A stretch of DNA of 24,229 nucleotides. Source: Erysipelotrichia bacterium. GTDB lineage: Bacteria > Bacillota_I > Bacilli_A > Erysipelotrichales > Erysipelotrichaceae. Below, one piece after another: positions 6,751 through 14,275 of the stretch. The DNA is taken from contig SAAR01000016.1 in NCBI GenBank assembly GCA_009916335.1, forward strand, positions 1 through 24,229, read 5' to 3'. Below the pieces are notes generated by a model. That model saw only the letters and a list, made by a program, of their open reading frames with translations. It did not search any database and was not told the DNA's origin. Made by a program: the position numbers and the translations under genes. Numbering within the stretch: the first letter of the stretch is position 1; each line of letters begins with the position of its first letter.

Positions 6751-6930
6751 ATGCGGGGGTTAAAAAATTATAAGGATGAAAAAGGGTGGCTGATAGACAC
6801 TTGTTTAAATGCACAAGAGAGATATAAATTTTCTTATGAGAAATTGATTGGAAATCTATATGCTAATGGAATTAAAAAAGTACAGACAAAGCTTACAGAA
6901 AATAAAACAACTGATGAAAAAGACGAATAA
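6751..6930 (+). pseudogene. Gene remnant without ribosome site, unknown family
   Basis: A 59-codon frame from ATG 6751 reads RGLKNYKDEKGWLIDTCLNA then ERYKFSYEKLIGNLYANGIK and ends TDEKDE. The composition is protein-like, but the ATG sits directly in the T-rich tail of a terminator with no ribosome site, so it is probably the 3' end of a longer gene. Its last codons share ATGAAAAAGACGAAT with the small frame ending at 5962. I cannot assign a family. Confidence 0.35.
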
Positions 6931-6933
6931 ACG

Positions 6934-6958
6934 ATCCTATAAATATGAAGGATTTTTG
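6934..6958 (+). terminator. Terminator after the gene remnant
   Basis: ATCCT and AGGAT pair around ATAAATATGA, followed by TTTTTG. Confidence 0.5.
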
Positions 6959-6989
6959 CTTAATACAGAGAGTATTTGATCGACTAAAA

Positions 6990-7011
6990 AAGATGGAAGT
7001 ATTTCCATCTT
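6990..7011. repeat. Dispersed palindrome, copy 3
   Basis: AAGATGGAA-GTAT-TTCCATCTT, perfect 9-bp arms. Compared with the other copies one pair has changed on both sides (G-C to A-T), and the centre GTAT is the reverse complement of the centre in copy 1, so it is in the opposite orientation. It lies about 80 bases past the convergent 3' end of the HipA-like gene and could help to end its transcript. Confidence 0.8.
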
Positions 7012-7089
7012 GTTAATCTATCCTTTTATTTGTTTTAGAAACATTTATTTTCTTTTTTTTTGTTCTTTTTGTAAGTTCTCAGTTTATTT

Positions 7090-7971
7090 TTATGTTTTAG
7101 GCATAGCGATTATTTCTAAACTTTTATCTAAAATTTTTTCTTTTCTTTCCTTTATCATCGTTTTTAAAAAAGTTTTTCTTAACGCTGAAATTCCTTCTGT
7201 ATCATCAATGATATGATTGATTTTTTCTAAATCTATTTTAGGAATAATCCTCTGCAAAGCGTTTGTGCAATCTTGATTAACATTAGAAGAAATAAAATCA
7301 AAATAATTTATTTTTTCGTCATTCATTTTAATAGCAGAATTTGGAAAAACATAAATTCTATTATCCTTCTCGTGTTGATTGTCTAAAATATGCTGTATGT
7401 TTTCTTCTTTAAGTTGGGAGTACAAACATGAGCCACAATCAAAAATTGGAGCAAACTCAACACTCTGTTTCTTTTCATCAATTAAAAATCCCCAATTTCC
7501 ATTATGTCTATTAGAATTTCCCACTAATGCGTCAGCTATAAACATGTTCCAAAAAAACACTTTTAATTCTTTTGGTTCCATTATGTTCTGTTCTTCAATG
7601 GTATCTAAAATAGATGACAATTCAACACCATACCCACTTTTTGGTGTGTCCATCACGCCATTTTTTAATTGAGCAAATTTGAATAATTTCTTATCCTCAA
7701 TTTCAAAATCTTTGCAAAGAACACAAACCATGTCTTTTCCATCAATTTTGTATGTTCCTAATTGAGTTTCTTGTGTTTTAAATCCAAGAGAAGTAAAAAT
7801 TTTACAACCTATATCTTCACTGAAACATCCCATAGTATAAGAAAAATCTTTATATGGTGGTGTTTTCAGCATATATTTCACTTTGTTTTTGTCTTCTAAA
7901 CATACCTTTTTTCCATTATTCCCATCATAATATTTGTATTTATTTACTTCATAAGCATTAAAATTTTCCAT
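7090..7971 (-). CDS. HipA-like protein kinase homologue with the catalytic Asp replaced by Asn
   Basis: This 293-aa protein matches the HipA C-terminal kinase family found singly in Firmicutes. Seen in order: a strand with YMLKTPP (K36, likely the ATP-contacting Lys), SEDIGCKIFTSLGF, GVELSSIL, then VGNSNRHNGNWGFL (residues 150-163) and APIFDCGSCLY (D178, the metal-binding Asp). In the relatives I recall the loop reads GNxDRHNGNWGFL, with Asp as catalytic base. Here residue 154 is Asn (codon AAT at 7512-7510), so the kinase may be weak or dead. The start is set at 7971 because GAGAGGA lies 8 bases before it; a frame extension to 7995 lacks such a site. It overlaps the upstream 94-aa gene by 14 bases, so the two are coupled. 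Confidence 0.8.
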   Translation of the reverse strand: MENFNAYEVNKYKYYDGNNGKKVCLEDKNKVKYMLKTPPYKDFSYTMGCFSEDIGCKIFTSLGFKTQETQLGTYKIDGKDMVCVLCKDFEIEDKKLFKFAQLKNGVMDTPKSGYGVELSSILDTIEEQNIMEPKELKVFFWNMFIADALVGNSNRHNGNWGFLIDEKKQSVEFAPIFDCGSCLYSQLKEENIQHILDNQHEKDNRIYVFPNSAIKMNDEKINYFDFISSNVNQDCTNALQRIIPKIDLEKINHIIDDTEGISALRKTFLKTMIKERKEKILDKSLEIIAMPKT

Positions 7972-8242
7972 CTGTATTATCCTCTCTATACACAAGGTAT
8001 TTTTCTCTTAAATGTCTAGCGTGTTTTTCACTTATGATTCCATCCCAAAAAGCACTGTTGATAGACCCATATAATTCGTCTAACATACAATCTAATAAGC
8101 TATCATCATTGTTAATTCCATTTAACAACTGTTCTATATCTTTTTCTAAATATTTAGGTAGTGAAACATCATACATATCTTTTTCAAATATATTCGCATT
8201 GAATATTCCCATTCTTGTTTTTATTGTGTTTTTGGTTTCCAT
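7958..8242 (-). CDS. Small partner protein encoded upstream of the HipA-like kinase
   Basis: This 94-aa acidic protein has no signal peptide, membrane segment or recognisable helix-turn-helix. Its C-terminal half (LDELYGSINSAFWDGIISEKHARHLREKYL, residues about 52-82) looks like two helices with a short turn. I recall similar short proteins encoded next to HipA-like kinases in Firmicutes, but no function. GAGGAG 8 bases before the ATG at 8242 sets the start (GTG 8251 is in frame but lies within the ribosome-site region). The 14-base overlap with the kinase gene argues for coupled expression, as in toxin-antitoxin or kinase-substrate pairs; which role it plays is unknown. Confidence 0.7.
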   Translation of the reverse strand: METKNTIKTRMGIFNANIFEKDMYDVSLPKYLEKDIEQLLNGINNDDSLLDCMLDELYGSINSAFWDGIISEKHARHLREKYLVYREDNTDGKF

Positions 8243-8296
8243 GCTTATCACTCCTCGTATATTTTATATTGTACATTAAAACAGCACAAATAACAT

Positions 8297-8355
8297 CTCA
8301 ACTTAAATTGTGAGAGTTTTGTTGAGGGTGTGTCTGCACTAATGTATAATTAGTG
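8297..8355 (+). promoter_or_regulatory. Promoter with operator-like palindrome for the DUF1835-like gene
   Basis: TTGAGG (8322-8327) and TATAAT (8345-8350) are separated by 17 bases. The -10 box sits inside a perfect inverted repeat CACTAAT-GTATA-ATTAGTG (8337-8355), and the -35 box is part of the right arm of a second inverted repeat CTCAAC (8297-8302) / GTTGAG (8321-8326). Both promoter boxes thus lie in dyads, a typical layout for repressor binding. Confidence 0.7.
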
Positions 8356-8414
8356 TGTAGCAAGACATACTTAAAAAAATAGATACTTTTCAAAGGTCAG
8401 GAGGTTAAATATCT

Positions 8415-9065
8415 ATGTATAATCAAATAAAAATAGCTTGTTCAAAAAGTGCTTATGAATTTTTAACAGCTGTAAAAGAGAATACAAAAAATATATTTGG
8501 TTGTTGTCTTGATTTGTCATTTCACTCTTTACATACGAATACATTTGCTTTACTTCACAATCAAAATAAAATCTCTTTTGATGAGTTTGTCAAATATATT
8601 AATGTAGATACCAATGTAGAAATCTACTTTAATACTAATAATGCTTGTGAGTATTGCAATCTATTATATATCATTACGCATTTAGCAGACTGCAATATTT
8701 ATTTAATTGATACTGGTAGAGAAATGAGGACGAGTGATGGGAGTATTTTAATTACGACAACAACAGCGTTAGTACCTGTAAATTATTTAGAAGAATATGA
8801 AAAAGGAATACAATTATTAAACGATGAGCAAAAGCAAGTATATGTTAAACAATGGGACCATCTCTTTTTAGCAAATACTTCTTTGCGATTCTGTAAAGAT
8901 CGTGAAATCATTTCAACCGATGAAACTTGTTTTGATAAAGAAATCAAAGAGGGAGAATTAGGGGAATTGTGTAGTCTAATGAATGAATATGGTTTAAGTG
9001 AAGAGTGGGTTTTGCGAAGAAAAGAATTACTTTCTACTGGTTTTCAAAGAAGACGTGCTGAGTAA
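8415..9065 (+). CDS. DUF1835/DUF3658-like protein of unknown function
   Basis: A 216-aa protein with a layout like the DUF1835 plus DUF3658 family: an N-terminal alpha/beta part (IACSKSAYEFLTAVKE, LDLSFHSL, then VEIYFNTNNACEYCNLLYII around residues 70-92) and a C-terminal part with WDHLFLANTSLRFCKDREI and EWVLRRKELLSTGF. The assignment rests on pattern memory only. No catalytic residues are known to me for this family, and proteins of this kind often accompany regulators or resistance genes. AGGAGG at 8399-8404 precedes the ATG by about 10 bases. The gene stands alone behind a promoter overlapped by dyads and is divergent from the HipA-like pair, so the two units share the intergenic region 8243-8414. 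Confidence 0.6.
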   Translation: MYNQIKIACSKSAYEFLTAVKENTKNIFGCCLDLSFHSLHTNTFALLHNQNKISFDEFVKYINVDTNVEIYFNTNNACEYCNLLYIITHLADCNIYLIDTGREMRTSDGSILITTTTALVPVNYLEEYEKGIQLLNDEQKQVYVKQWDHLFLANTSLRFCKDREIISTDETCFDKEIKEGELGELCSLMNEYGLSEEWVLRRKELLSTGFQRRRAE

Positions 9066-9255
9066 ATAAGTCATACGATTTTTAGATAATAAACTTTAAA
9101 AGATGAATGGATTAGTGTTCAAATGAATTGATAGAAACTAACTACATTTATCTTTTTTTATACTTTTTACTATAAGAAATAAAAGCTTTTTGATAAGGTT
9201 TTCTACTTCAAAAAATAACATATAAAAAGCGAGTGAATATTGGCTTGATTAGTAT

Positions 9256-9285
9256 TTGATAGTAGACGATAAAATGTAGTATAAT
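9256..9285 (+). promoter_or_regulatory. Promoter of the small membrane protein / GNAT operon
   Basis: TTGATA (9256-9261), 18-base spacer, TATAAT (9280-9285), then AGGAG shortly before the ATG at 9309. The preceding 240 bases (9066-9255) hold no gene that I can see. Confidence 0.65.
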
Positions 9286-9308
9286 AATAGCAATACAGGA
9301 GAGATTAT

Positions 9309-9584
9309 ATGCAAAATTTAAGTTCATTACTACTGAGTATTTTTGGTGTCATATTATTCATTTGGCTATTGCCTACGTTTTTATGGATTATTTTAATTGT
9401 CGCACTTGTTGTGATTATTTATGTCAATATTCAAAAAATGAAATATCGCAAATATATGAAAGACATGGAGGATATGGCAGAAGATTATCATGAAGAATAT
9501 CAAGATACTTACAAGCATTCATCAACGATTGATAGCGATGTTATTGATGTAGAATATACAGAAAGTGAAGAAAAAGATTCATGA
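9309..9584 (+). CDS. Small membrane protein with acidic tail
   Basis: A 91-aa protein with two hydrophobic segments near the N-terminus (SLLLSIFGVILFIWLLP and WIILIVALVVIIYVNI, residues about 5-42), a basic stretch KMKYRKYMK, and then a highly acidic, probably disordered tail with DVIDVEYTE. This build is common in short, unassigned Firmicute membrane proteins; I do not recognise the family. Its stop overlaps the start of the acetyltransferase gene (ATGA), so the two are translated from one message and may act together. Confidence 0.75.
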   Translation: MQNLSSLLLSIFGVILFIWLLPTFLWIILIVALVVIIYVNIQKMKYRKYMKDMEDMAEDYHEEYQDTYKHSSTIDSDVIDVEYTESEEKDS

Positions 9585-10495
9585 TACGCTTTGCGAAAGA
9601 ACAAGATAAAGATGCTTTATTAGAACTTTGTATAAAATCATTACCTTTAAAAGAAAAGCATTTTTTAGAATATTATTTTGCACACCAATTTGAAGGTTCT
9701 AATGTATTAATTAGTGAATTGGATCACTTGCTTGTTTCACAAATTCATAAACGTGAACATATTTTGTGTTTTCATAAAAAGCAATTAGAAGTCGCTTATT
9801 TGTTTGGGATTACTACGCATTATGATTACCGTAGAAGAGGAATCATGCGTGATTTAATGGATATGGTATTATCTGATTGTGCAAAAAATTATTTAATCAC
9901 TTTTTTAGAAGCAAGTAACCCTAAATTGTTTGAACGCTATGGTTTTGATGTTATTTCGACAAGAAAACGTTATGTTGTTTATGCAAAAGAACTTGTTAAA
10001 TATTCAACAAAGGGAGTTACTAATGAGTTTAATGCAGATGATTTAGCACAAGTGTATCGACAATTTGCGAAAGTGTTTGATTGTTATTATGATCGAGATG
10101 AGTCATATTATCAACATATGATTGAAAAAACAAAGTATGATGGTGGCAAGATTTGTGTTTATAAAGATCATGAACAAAAAATGAAAGGCTATGTTTTATA
10201 TTATGAATTAGATGATGGAATTGAAGTCAAAGAAATTTTGTATCAAGATTCTAAATCTTTATGTGCTTTACTTCGTTATGCGATAGGATATAATCCATTT
10301 ATTAGTATAGAAGTATCACAAGCAGAACATTTAGAGAAAATATTTAAAATGAGCATTCCTAGAAGTTTTCCTTGTGTTATGGCAAGAATTAATAATCTAA
10401 AACTATTTAACAAATTATTTAACACACACTGTAAAAGTGCAAAAGACATGATAAAAATGTTAGATAAACCAATATTAATAAACGAGAAATATTAA
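9581..10495 (+). CDS. GNAT-family N-acetyltransferase
   Basis: This 304-aa cytosolic protein has the acetyl-CoA-binding motif A of GNAT enzymes, HYDYRRRGIMRDLMDMVL (about residues 79-96; the R/Q-x-x-G-x-G/A loop is RRRGIM), followed by FLEASNPKLFERYGFDVIS, the typical motif B with YGF. The length and the extra C-terminal part of about 150 residues resemble two-domain, Eis-like GNAT proteins. The acceptor substrate cannot be predicted. It is coupled to the preceding membrane protein gene by a 4-base overlap and ends at a strong bidirectional terminator shared with the convergent gene. Confidence 0.85.
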   Translation: MIRFAKEQDKDALLELCIKSLPLKEKHFLEYYFAHQFEGSNVLISELDHLLVSQIHKREHILCFHKKQLEVAYLFGITTHYDYRRRGIMRDLMDMVLSDCAKNYLITFLEASNPKLFERYGFDVISTRKRYVVYAKELVKYSTKGVTNEFNADDLAQVYRQFAKVFDCYYDRDESYYQHMIEKTKYDGGKICVYKDHEQKMKGYVLYYELDDGIEVKEILYQDSKSLCALLRYAIGYNPFISIEVSQAEHLEKIFKMSIPRSFPCVMARINNLKLFNKLFNTHCKSAKDMIKMLDKPILINEKY

Positions 10496-10503
10496 AAAAC
10501 CTA

Positions 10504-10538
10504 TTAAAAAATCATATCCACACGATATGATTTTTTAA
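10504..10538. terminator. Bidirectional terminator between convergent genes
   Basis: Perfect 14-bp arms TTAAAAAATCATAT / ATATGATTTTTTAA with a 7-base loop CCACACG. The T-runs on both strands serve the GNAT gene (plus) and the membrane protein gene (minus). Confidence 0.9.
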
Positions 10539-10541
10539 TAC

Positions 10542-11081
10542 TTATTTTCTTTTTTTAGATAATGCATAAACAAATCGACCTGCCATATATAAAGCGATTG
10601 CTGCCATGATATAACTAGCTATGGTTAATAGTAAACTGGCTTCAATTTCAGGGTTTGAATAAATGTTCAATACTAGACATACTGATAAAGCAAGATATAA
10701 GATAACTCTTAAAATTAATGCATTGTTGTCTAAACCGATAATATGTTCAAAAGAACTTTTGTGTTTTTCAGGTTCAAAGTTTTGAATCATTGTATAGGAA
10801 TCAATTAGTTTTCGCCAACGAAATTCCATAAAGAGAGTAGCCGCAATTCCTAAAGGGATAGAGAATACTAAGTTATGGAAAGCCAATACCTCAAAAAAGA
10901 TAATTGCCACAAAACCGATTAAGTAACGATTGTAGTATGCTCTAAATTGTAATTCGCTTCCTTCTCTAATGACAAATCCCTGTTTTTTCCATTTATTGTA
11001 GTATACAGTTCTACCAAGTTTGTCGATAAAGATGTTTCTACCTGTTACAACATTTTTCTGTTGCTGTTTATTTTTTGCCAT
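10542..11081 (-). CDS. Four-segment membrane protein of unknown function
   Basis: A 179-aa protein with a basic, cytosolic N-terminal region (about 50 residues with RNIFIDKLGRTVYYNKWKK) and four hydrophobic segments in two pairs: LIGFVAIIFFEVLAF and LVFSIPLGIAATLFM, then ALILRVILYLALSVCLVL and LLTIASYIMAAIALYMAG. Between the pairs is a charged loop with WRKLIDSYTMI. The C-terminus is basic (SKKRK). I do not recognise a family. The start is supported by AAGGAGTGAT before the ATG at 11081. It is monocistronic and divergent from the agaS-type gene. Confidence 0.75.
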   Translation of the reverse strand: MAKNKQQQKNVVTGRNIFIDKLGRTVYYNKWKKQGFVIREGSELQFRAYYNRYLIGFVAIIFFEVLAFHNLVFSIPLGIAATLFMEFRWRKLIDSYTMIQNFEPEKHKSSFEHIIGLDNNALILRVILYLALSVCLVLNIYSNPEIEASLLLTIASYIMAAIALYMAGRFVYALSKKRK

Positions 11082-11171
11082 ATAAAATCACTCCTTGTAT
11101 ACCATTATATACGTTATAATTGACAATAGCTATAAATAATTAACAAATTGTTTGCATAAATTAGTTTCGTA

Positions 11172-11200
11172 TTGAAAAAGACAAATGGCAATACTATAAT
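11172..11200 (+). promoter_or_regulatory. Promoter of the agaS-EIIA operon
   Basis: TTGAAA (11172-11177), 17-base spacer, TATAAT (11195-11200). A strong AAGGAGG ribosome site follows at about 11224-11230. Confidence 0.75.
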
Positions 11201-11237
11201 GTGCGTGTAAGGTGTAAAAACTAAAGGAGGAATCAAC

Positions 11238-12416
11238 ATGATTTTTGGAAAAACTATCGACAGTTGGAAAGACAACTCAGGGTACTGGACAGCAGCAGAA
11301 ATTAACCAGCAACCTACAACTTGGGCGAAAACAATTGCACAAGTAAAAAATGAAAAAGAAGCGATTGCTGCTTTTATTGCACAGGTAACTAGTAAAGATG
11401 ATTATGACATTATTTTAACAGGTGCAGGGACAAGTGAATTTGTTGGAAATGGATTATTCTCATACTTAAACAAGTTATGTAACTTCAAATGTAAATCTTA
11501 TGGAACAACAGATATTGTAGCAACTCCTGAAAACTATTTATCTCGTACAAAAACAACATTATTAATTTCATTTGGACGTTCAGGAAACTCTCCTGAATCA
11601 GTAGGGGCTGTAGAAGCAGCAAATGAAGTGTGTAAAGATAATATTTACCACTTATTTGTAACTTGTAATCATGAAGGTGCTTTATCTAAATTTGCCAAAG
11701 GAAAATCAAATTGTTATGCAATTAACTTAACTCCTGAAACGCATGACCAAAGTTTTGCGATGACAAGTAGTTACTCTAATATGTACTTAGCTACATTGTT
11801 ATCATTCTCATTAGATACAATTGATGAAACAGCTAAGAAAGTAGAAGTAGTGATGAATAGTGCAACTAATTTAAATGAAAACAATTACAGTGTATTTGAA
11901 AAAATGGTTGCCGATTATGACTTTAACCGTATTGTATACTTAGGAAGTAATGCTTTAAAAGGTTGTGCACAGGAAAGTGCATTAAAGATGCTAGAATTAA
12001 CAGCTGGTAAAGTGTGTACTATGTTTGATACACCATTAGGTTTCCGTCATGGTCCGAAATCAATTATTGATGATAACACATTAACGGTTGTTTACTTAAG
12101 TGATTGTGAGTACACTCGTCAATACGAAGTGGATTTAATTAAGGAAATGAGTGGACAAAGAAAAGGAAATAAAATCTTAGCTATTTCTTCTTGTGCTGAT
12201 AAAGAAGTAGAAGGGTTAGTAGATTACTTCTATTCATTTGATAATAGTGAAAAATTAAATAATGTGTTCTTAGGGTTAGACTACATTATCGTAGCACAGC
12301 AGATTGCGTTATTTAAATCATTATCATATGGTATTACACCAGATAATCCATGCCCAAGTGGAGAAGTAAATAGAGTAGTAAAAGGGGTAATTTTATACCC
12401 ATATACTGCAAAATAG
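11238..12416 (+). CDS. agaS: SIS-domain amino-sugar/ketose phosphate isomerase-deaminase, AgaS type
   Basis: This 392-aa protein carries two SIS sugar-phosphate binding domains. Visible motifs are ILTGAGTSEFVGNGLF (about residue 60), ISFGRSGNSPESVGAVEAAN (about 110), FVTCNHEGALSKFA (about 140), and in the second domain IVYLGSNALKGCAQESALKM and FDTPLGFRHGPKSII. This is the AgaS pattern: enzymes of galactosamine/N-acetylgalactosamine use that turn galactosamine-6-phosphate into tagatose-6-phosphate, long annotated as tagatose-6-P ketose/aldose isomerase. The EIIA gene follows 39 bases later, and the rest of the PTS lies beyond a regulator, so a PTS-imported amino sugar is the likely source of substrate. 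Glucosamine-type substrates are not excluded, because no deacetylase or aldolase gene is nearby. Confidence 0.85.
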   Translation: MIFGKTIDSWKDNSGYWTAAEINQQPTTWAKTIAQVKNEKEAIAAFIAQVTSKDDYDIILTGAGTSEFVGNGLFSYLNKLCNFKCKSYGTTDIVATPENYLSRTKTTLLISFGRSGNSPESVGAVEAANEVCKDNIYHLFVTCNHEGALSKFAKGKSNCYAINLTPETHDQSFAMTSSYSNMYLATLLSFSLDTIDETAKKVEVVMNSATNLNENNYSVFEKMVADYDFNRIVYLGSNALKGCAQESALKMLELTAGKVCTMFDTPLGFRHGPKSIIDDNTLTVVYLSDCEYTRQYEVDLIKEMSGQRKGNKILAISSCADKEVEGLVDYFYSFDNSEKLNNVFLGLDYIIVAQQIALFKSLSYGITPDNPCPSGEVNRVVKGVILYPYTAK

Positions 12417-12455
12417 TGTATACTATAAAGGTATTAGGAAAGAAAGAGGTAAATT

Positions 12456-12884
12456 ATGATTGGATTAATTGTCACAGGACATGGGAATTTTGCGACTGGC
12501 TTAACTAGCTCAGTAAAATTAATTGGTGGAGAACAGAAAAACTATGAAGCTGTTGATTTCTTAGCGGAATACTCTACTGATGATTTAGATCGTGAACTAA
12601 GAAAAGCAATGGATAACTTAAAGGATTGTGAAGGAATTATTGTAATGGCAGATCTTCCAGGGGGATCACCATTTAAAACAGCGGTTATTGCTGGACAAAA
12701 CTACAAGAATGTACAGGTAATTGCAGGTACAAATTTACCTATGATTTGTGAAATTGCAATGGCTAGAACATTTGTAGAAGATATGGATAGTTTAGTTAAT
12801 ATGGCTTTAAGCACTGGGAAAGATCAAATTGTTAAATTTGAAATGAAAGCACCAGTACAAGAAGAAGCAACAGACGGAATTTAA
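12456..12884 (+). CDS. agaF: Mannose-family PTS sugar transporter, EIIA component
   Basis: A 142-aa EIIA(Man)-type protein. It begins MIGLIVTGHGNFATGL, where His-9 is the phosphorylation site that receives phosphate from HPr. GIIVMADLPGGSPFKTAVIAG (about residue 62) is the conserved second motif. EIIA passes phosphate to EIIB, whose gene lies at 14613 beyond the minus-strand regulator. It is co-transcribed with the agaS-type gene and ends at a terminator. The specific symbol is inferred from the AgaS neighbour; the mannose family as such is certain. Confidence 0.9.
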   Translation: MIGLIVTGHGNFATGLTSSVKLIGGEQKNYEAVDFLAEYSTDDLDRELRKAMDNLKDCEGIIVMADLPGGSPFKTAVIAGQNYKNVQVIAGTNLPMICEIAMARTFVEDMDSLVNMALSTGKDQIVKFEMKAPVQEEATDGI

Positions 12885-12906
12885 GCGTTAAATTAATAAC
12901 ATCGAA

Positions 12907-12946
12907 GGACACTTTGTGAGATATAATCTATCAAGGTGTCTTTTTT
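12907..12946 (+). terminator. Terminator of the agaS-EIIA operon
   Basis: GGACACTT pairs with AAGGTGTC around an 18-base loop and is followed by six T. Confidence 0.8.
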
Positions 12947-12985
12947 AGTGCTGAAATAAGCAGAAAAAGAAGTAAAAATATAAAA

Positions 12986-13024
12986 AAGTCCATTCAATGC
13001 GTTATATGCAATGAGTGGACTTCA
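12986..13024 (-). terminator. Terminator of the AraC-family regulator gene
   Basis: AAGTCCATTCAATGC pairs (two mismatches or wobbles) with GCAATGAGTGGACTT. On the minus strand it comes straight after the regulator stop codon. Confidence 0.7.
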
Positions 13025-13027
13025 TTT

Positions 13028-14200
13028 TTAATTATAAATAGTTTTAGCGTAATCAGTAGGTGTAATGCCAAATTGCTGTTTGAATTTTCTTGAAAAATAA
13101 TGAATGGAAGCAAAACCTAGTTTGTTTGATATTTCAGAGATGGTATAAATAGATTCTTTAATTAAAATTTTACTCTTATTCAATTTTAAATCACTAATAT
13201 ATTGCTTTGGTGCAGTATTTAGGTTGTTTTTAAATAATGTTTGTAAGCTAGAACGACTGATTGAAAATTGTAGACAAATTTCTTCAATTGTTAAAGCTGT
13301 ATAAATATTTTCATTAATATAAATAATGATCTCATTCAATAACTCATTTTCAAACTTCTGTTGCATTGGTGTACTTGCCACTGGGGTTGCTGATAAAAAG
13401 TCATATTGAAATAATTTAATAATTAATTCTTTTAAATAACAAATCATTAAATCAGTATCATAATATATTTGATTACTACTTACCTTAATGAAGTTGTTTA
13501 ATGCAGCGTGAATATCACGATTTGCATGAAATACACGATTACTGATTAGCTCAGGGTGTGAACATTCCATATCAAACATAATTGTTAAGTAAGAACACGA
13601 TTTATTATTCAATGTATTTTGTGTATGATATTGATTTGGTGCATATAAAATAATATCAAAGTTGGTTAACGAATAAAAACCAGCATCTAAAGATGTTTCA
13701 AGTTCTCCATTATCAATGAAAGTCAATTCCCACATATTGTGCGATTCCCCAGGAAATTCATAATTGGCATTACGCACTTGATAGTAATAAGCAAAAATCT
13801 CTTTTACATTAATGGTTGGAATCACTCTTTCATGAGTAATCGGTATTTTATTATAAGTATGAACTACTTTTCTTTTTGCAGTAAAATTAGCGATAATTTC
13901 TACCTTCGCATTATTCGTGATACTGATGAAATTAAAGAACACACCTGCTTTTATTTTTACCACACGATGAATGACAAATTGTTCATTTGATGGATCACTT
14001 GTACCAGTAGAAACAATTAATAGGGCAATTCCTTCGTTGACTTTAATAAAAACATCTTCGTTGTAAGCATAAAAATTATCAATAGATTTATTTTTTAGCT
14101 TTAATTCAACATGGCTCATTTGCAAATATTGCATTTTGCTGATTTCGCTTAAAATACCTCCATATTTTTGGAAAATAAAGCTTGTCGTTTTGTTGAACAT
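13028..14200 (-). CDS. AraC-family transcriptional regulator of the PTS island
   Basis: This 390-aa protein has an AraC/XylS DNA-binding domain in its last 100 residues: a first helix-turn-helix (LTIEEICLQFSISRSSLQTLF) and a second (TISEISNKLGFASIHYFSRKF) ending with the signature FKQQFGITPTDYAK. The N-terminal 270 residues include a cupin-like region (ELTFIDNGELETSLDAGFY; NFDIILYAPNQYHTQ), typical of sugar-sensing AraC proteins. It is inserted between the EIIA and EIIB genes in the opposite direction and shares a 412-base intergenic region with the EIIB-C-D operon, which holds repeated AAAAGTRYAAA boxes. It is therefore the likely activator of that operon. The ribosome site is GGGGGAGG. Confidence 0.9.
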   Translation of the reverse strand: MFNKTTSFIFQKYGGILSEISKMQYLQMSHVELKLKNKSIDNFYAYNEDVFIKVNEGIALLIVSTGTSDPSNEQFVIHRVVKIKAGVFFNFISITNNAKVEIIANFTAKRKVVHTYNKIPITHERVIPTINVKEIFAYYYQVRNANYEFPGESHNMWELTFIDNGELETSLDAGFYSLTNFDIILYAPNQYHTQNTLNNKSCSYLTIMFDMECSHPELISNRVFHANRDIHAALNNFIKVSSNQIYYDTDLMICYLKELIIKLFQYDFLSATPVASTPMQQKFENELLNEIIIYINENIYTALTIEEICLQFSISRSSLQTLFKNNLNTAPKQYISDLKLNKSKILIKESIYTISEISNKLGFASIHYFSRKFKQQFGITPTDYAKTIYN

Positions 14201-14247
14201 AAGTAAAACCTCCCCCGTTTTTTAATATACGTTAATAATAACACAAA

Positions 14248-14275
14248 AGTATAAATTTGAAACTAAAAAATGCAA
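14248..14275 (-). promoter_or_regulatory. Promoter of the AraC-family regulator gene
   Basis: On the minus strand TTGCAT (14275-14270), 16-base spacer, TATACT (14253-14248). Both boxes overlap AAAAGTRYAAA-type sequences, which would let the regulator repress itself. Confidence 0.5.

Noticed and set aside
7972..7995. Upstream start (MCIERIIQ) for the HipA-like protein
   Set aside because: The ribosome site GAGAGGA fits the ATG at 7971 and lies inside the longer frame.
4134..9065. Intact integrative conjugative element
   Set aside because: No integrase, relaxase, coupling protein or type IV secretion genes are present in the stretch.
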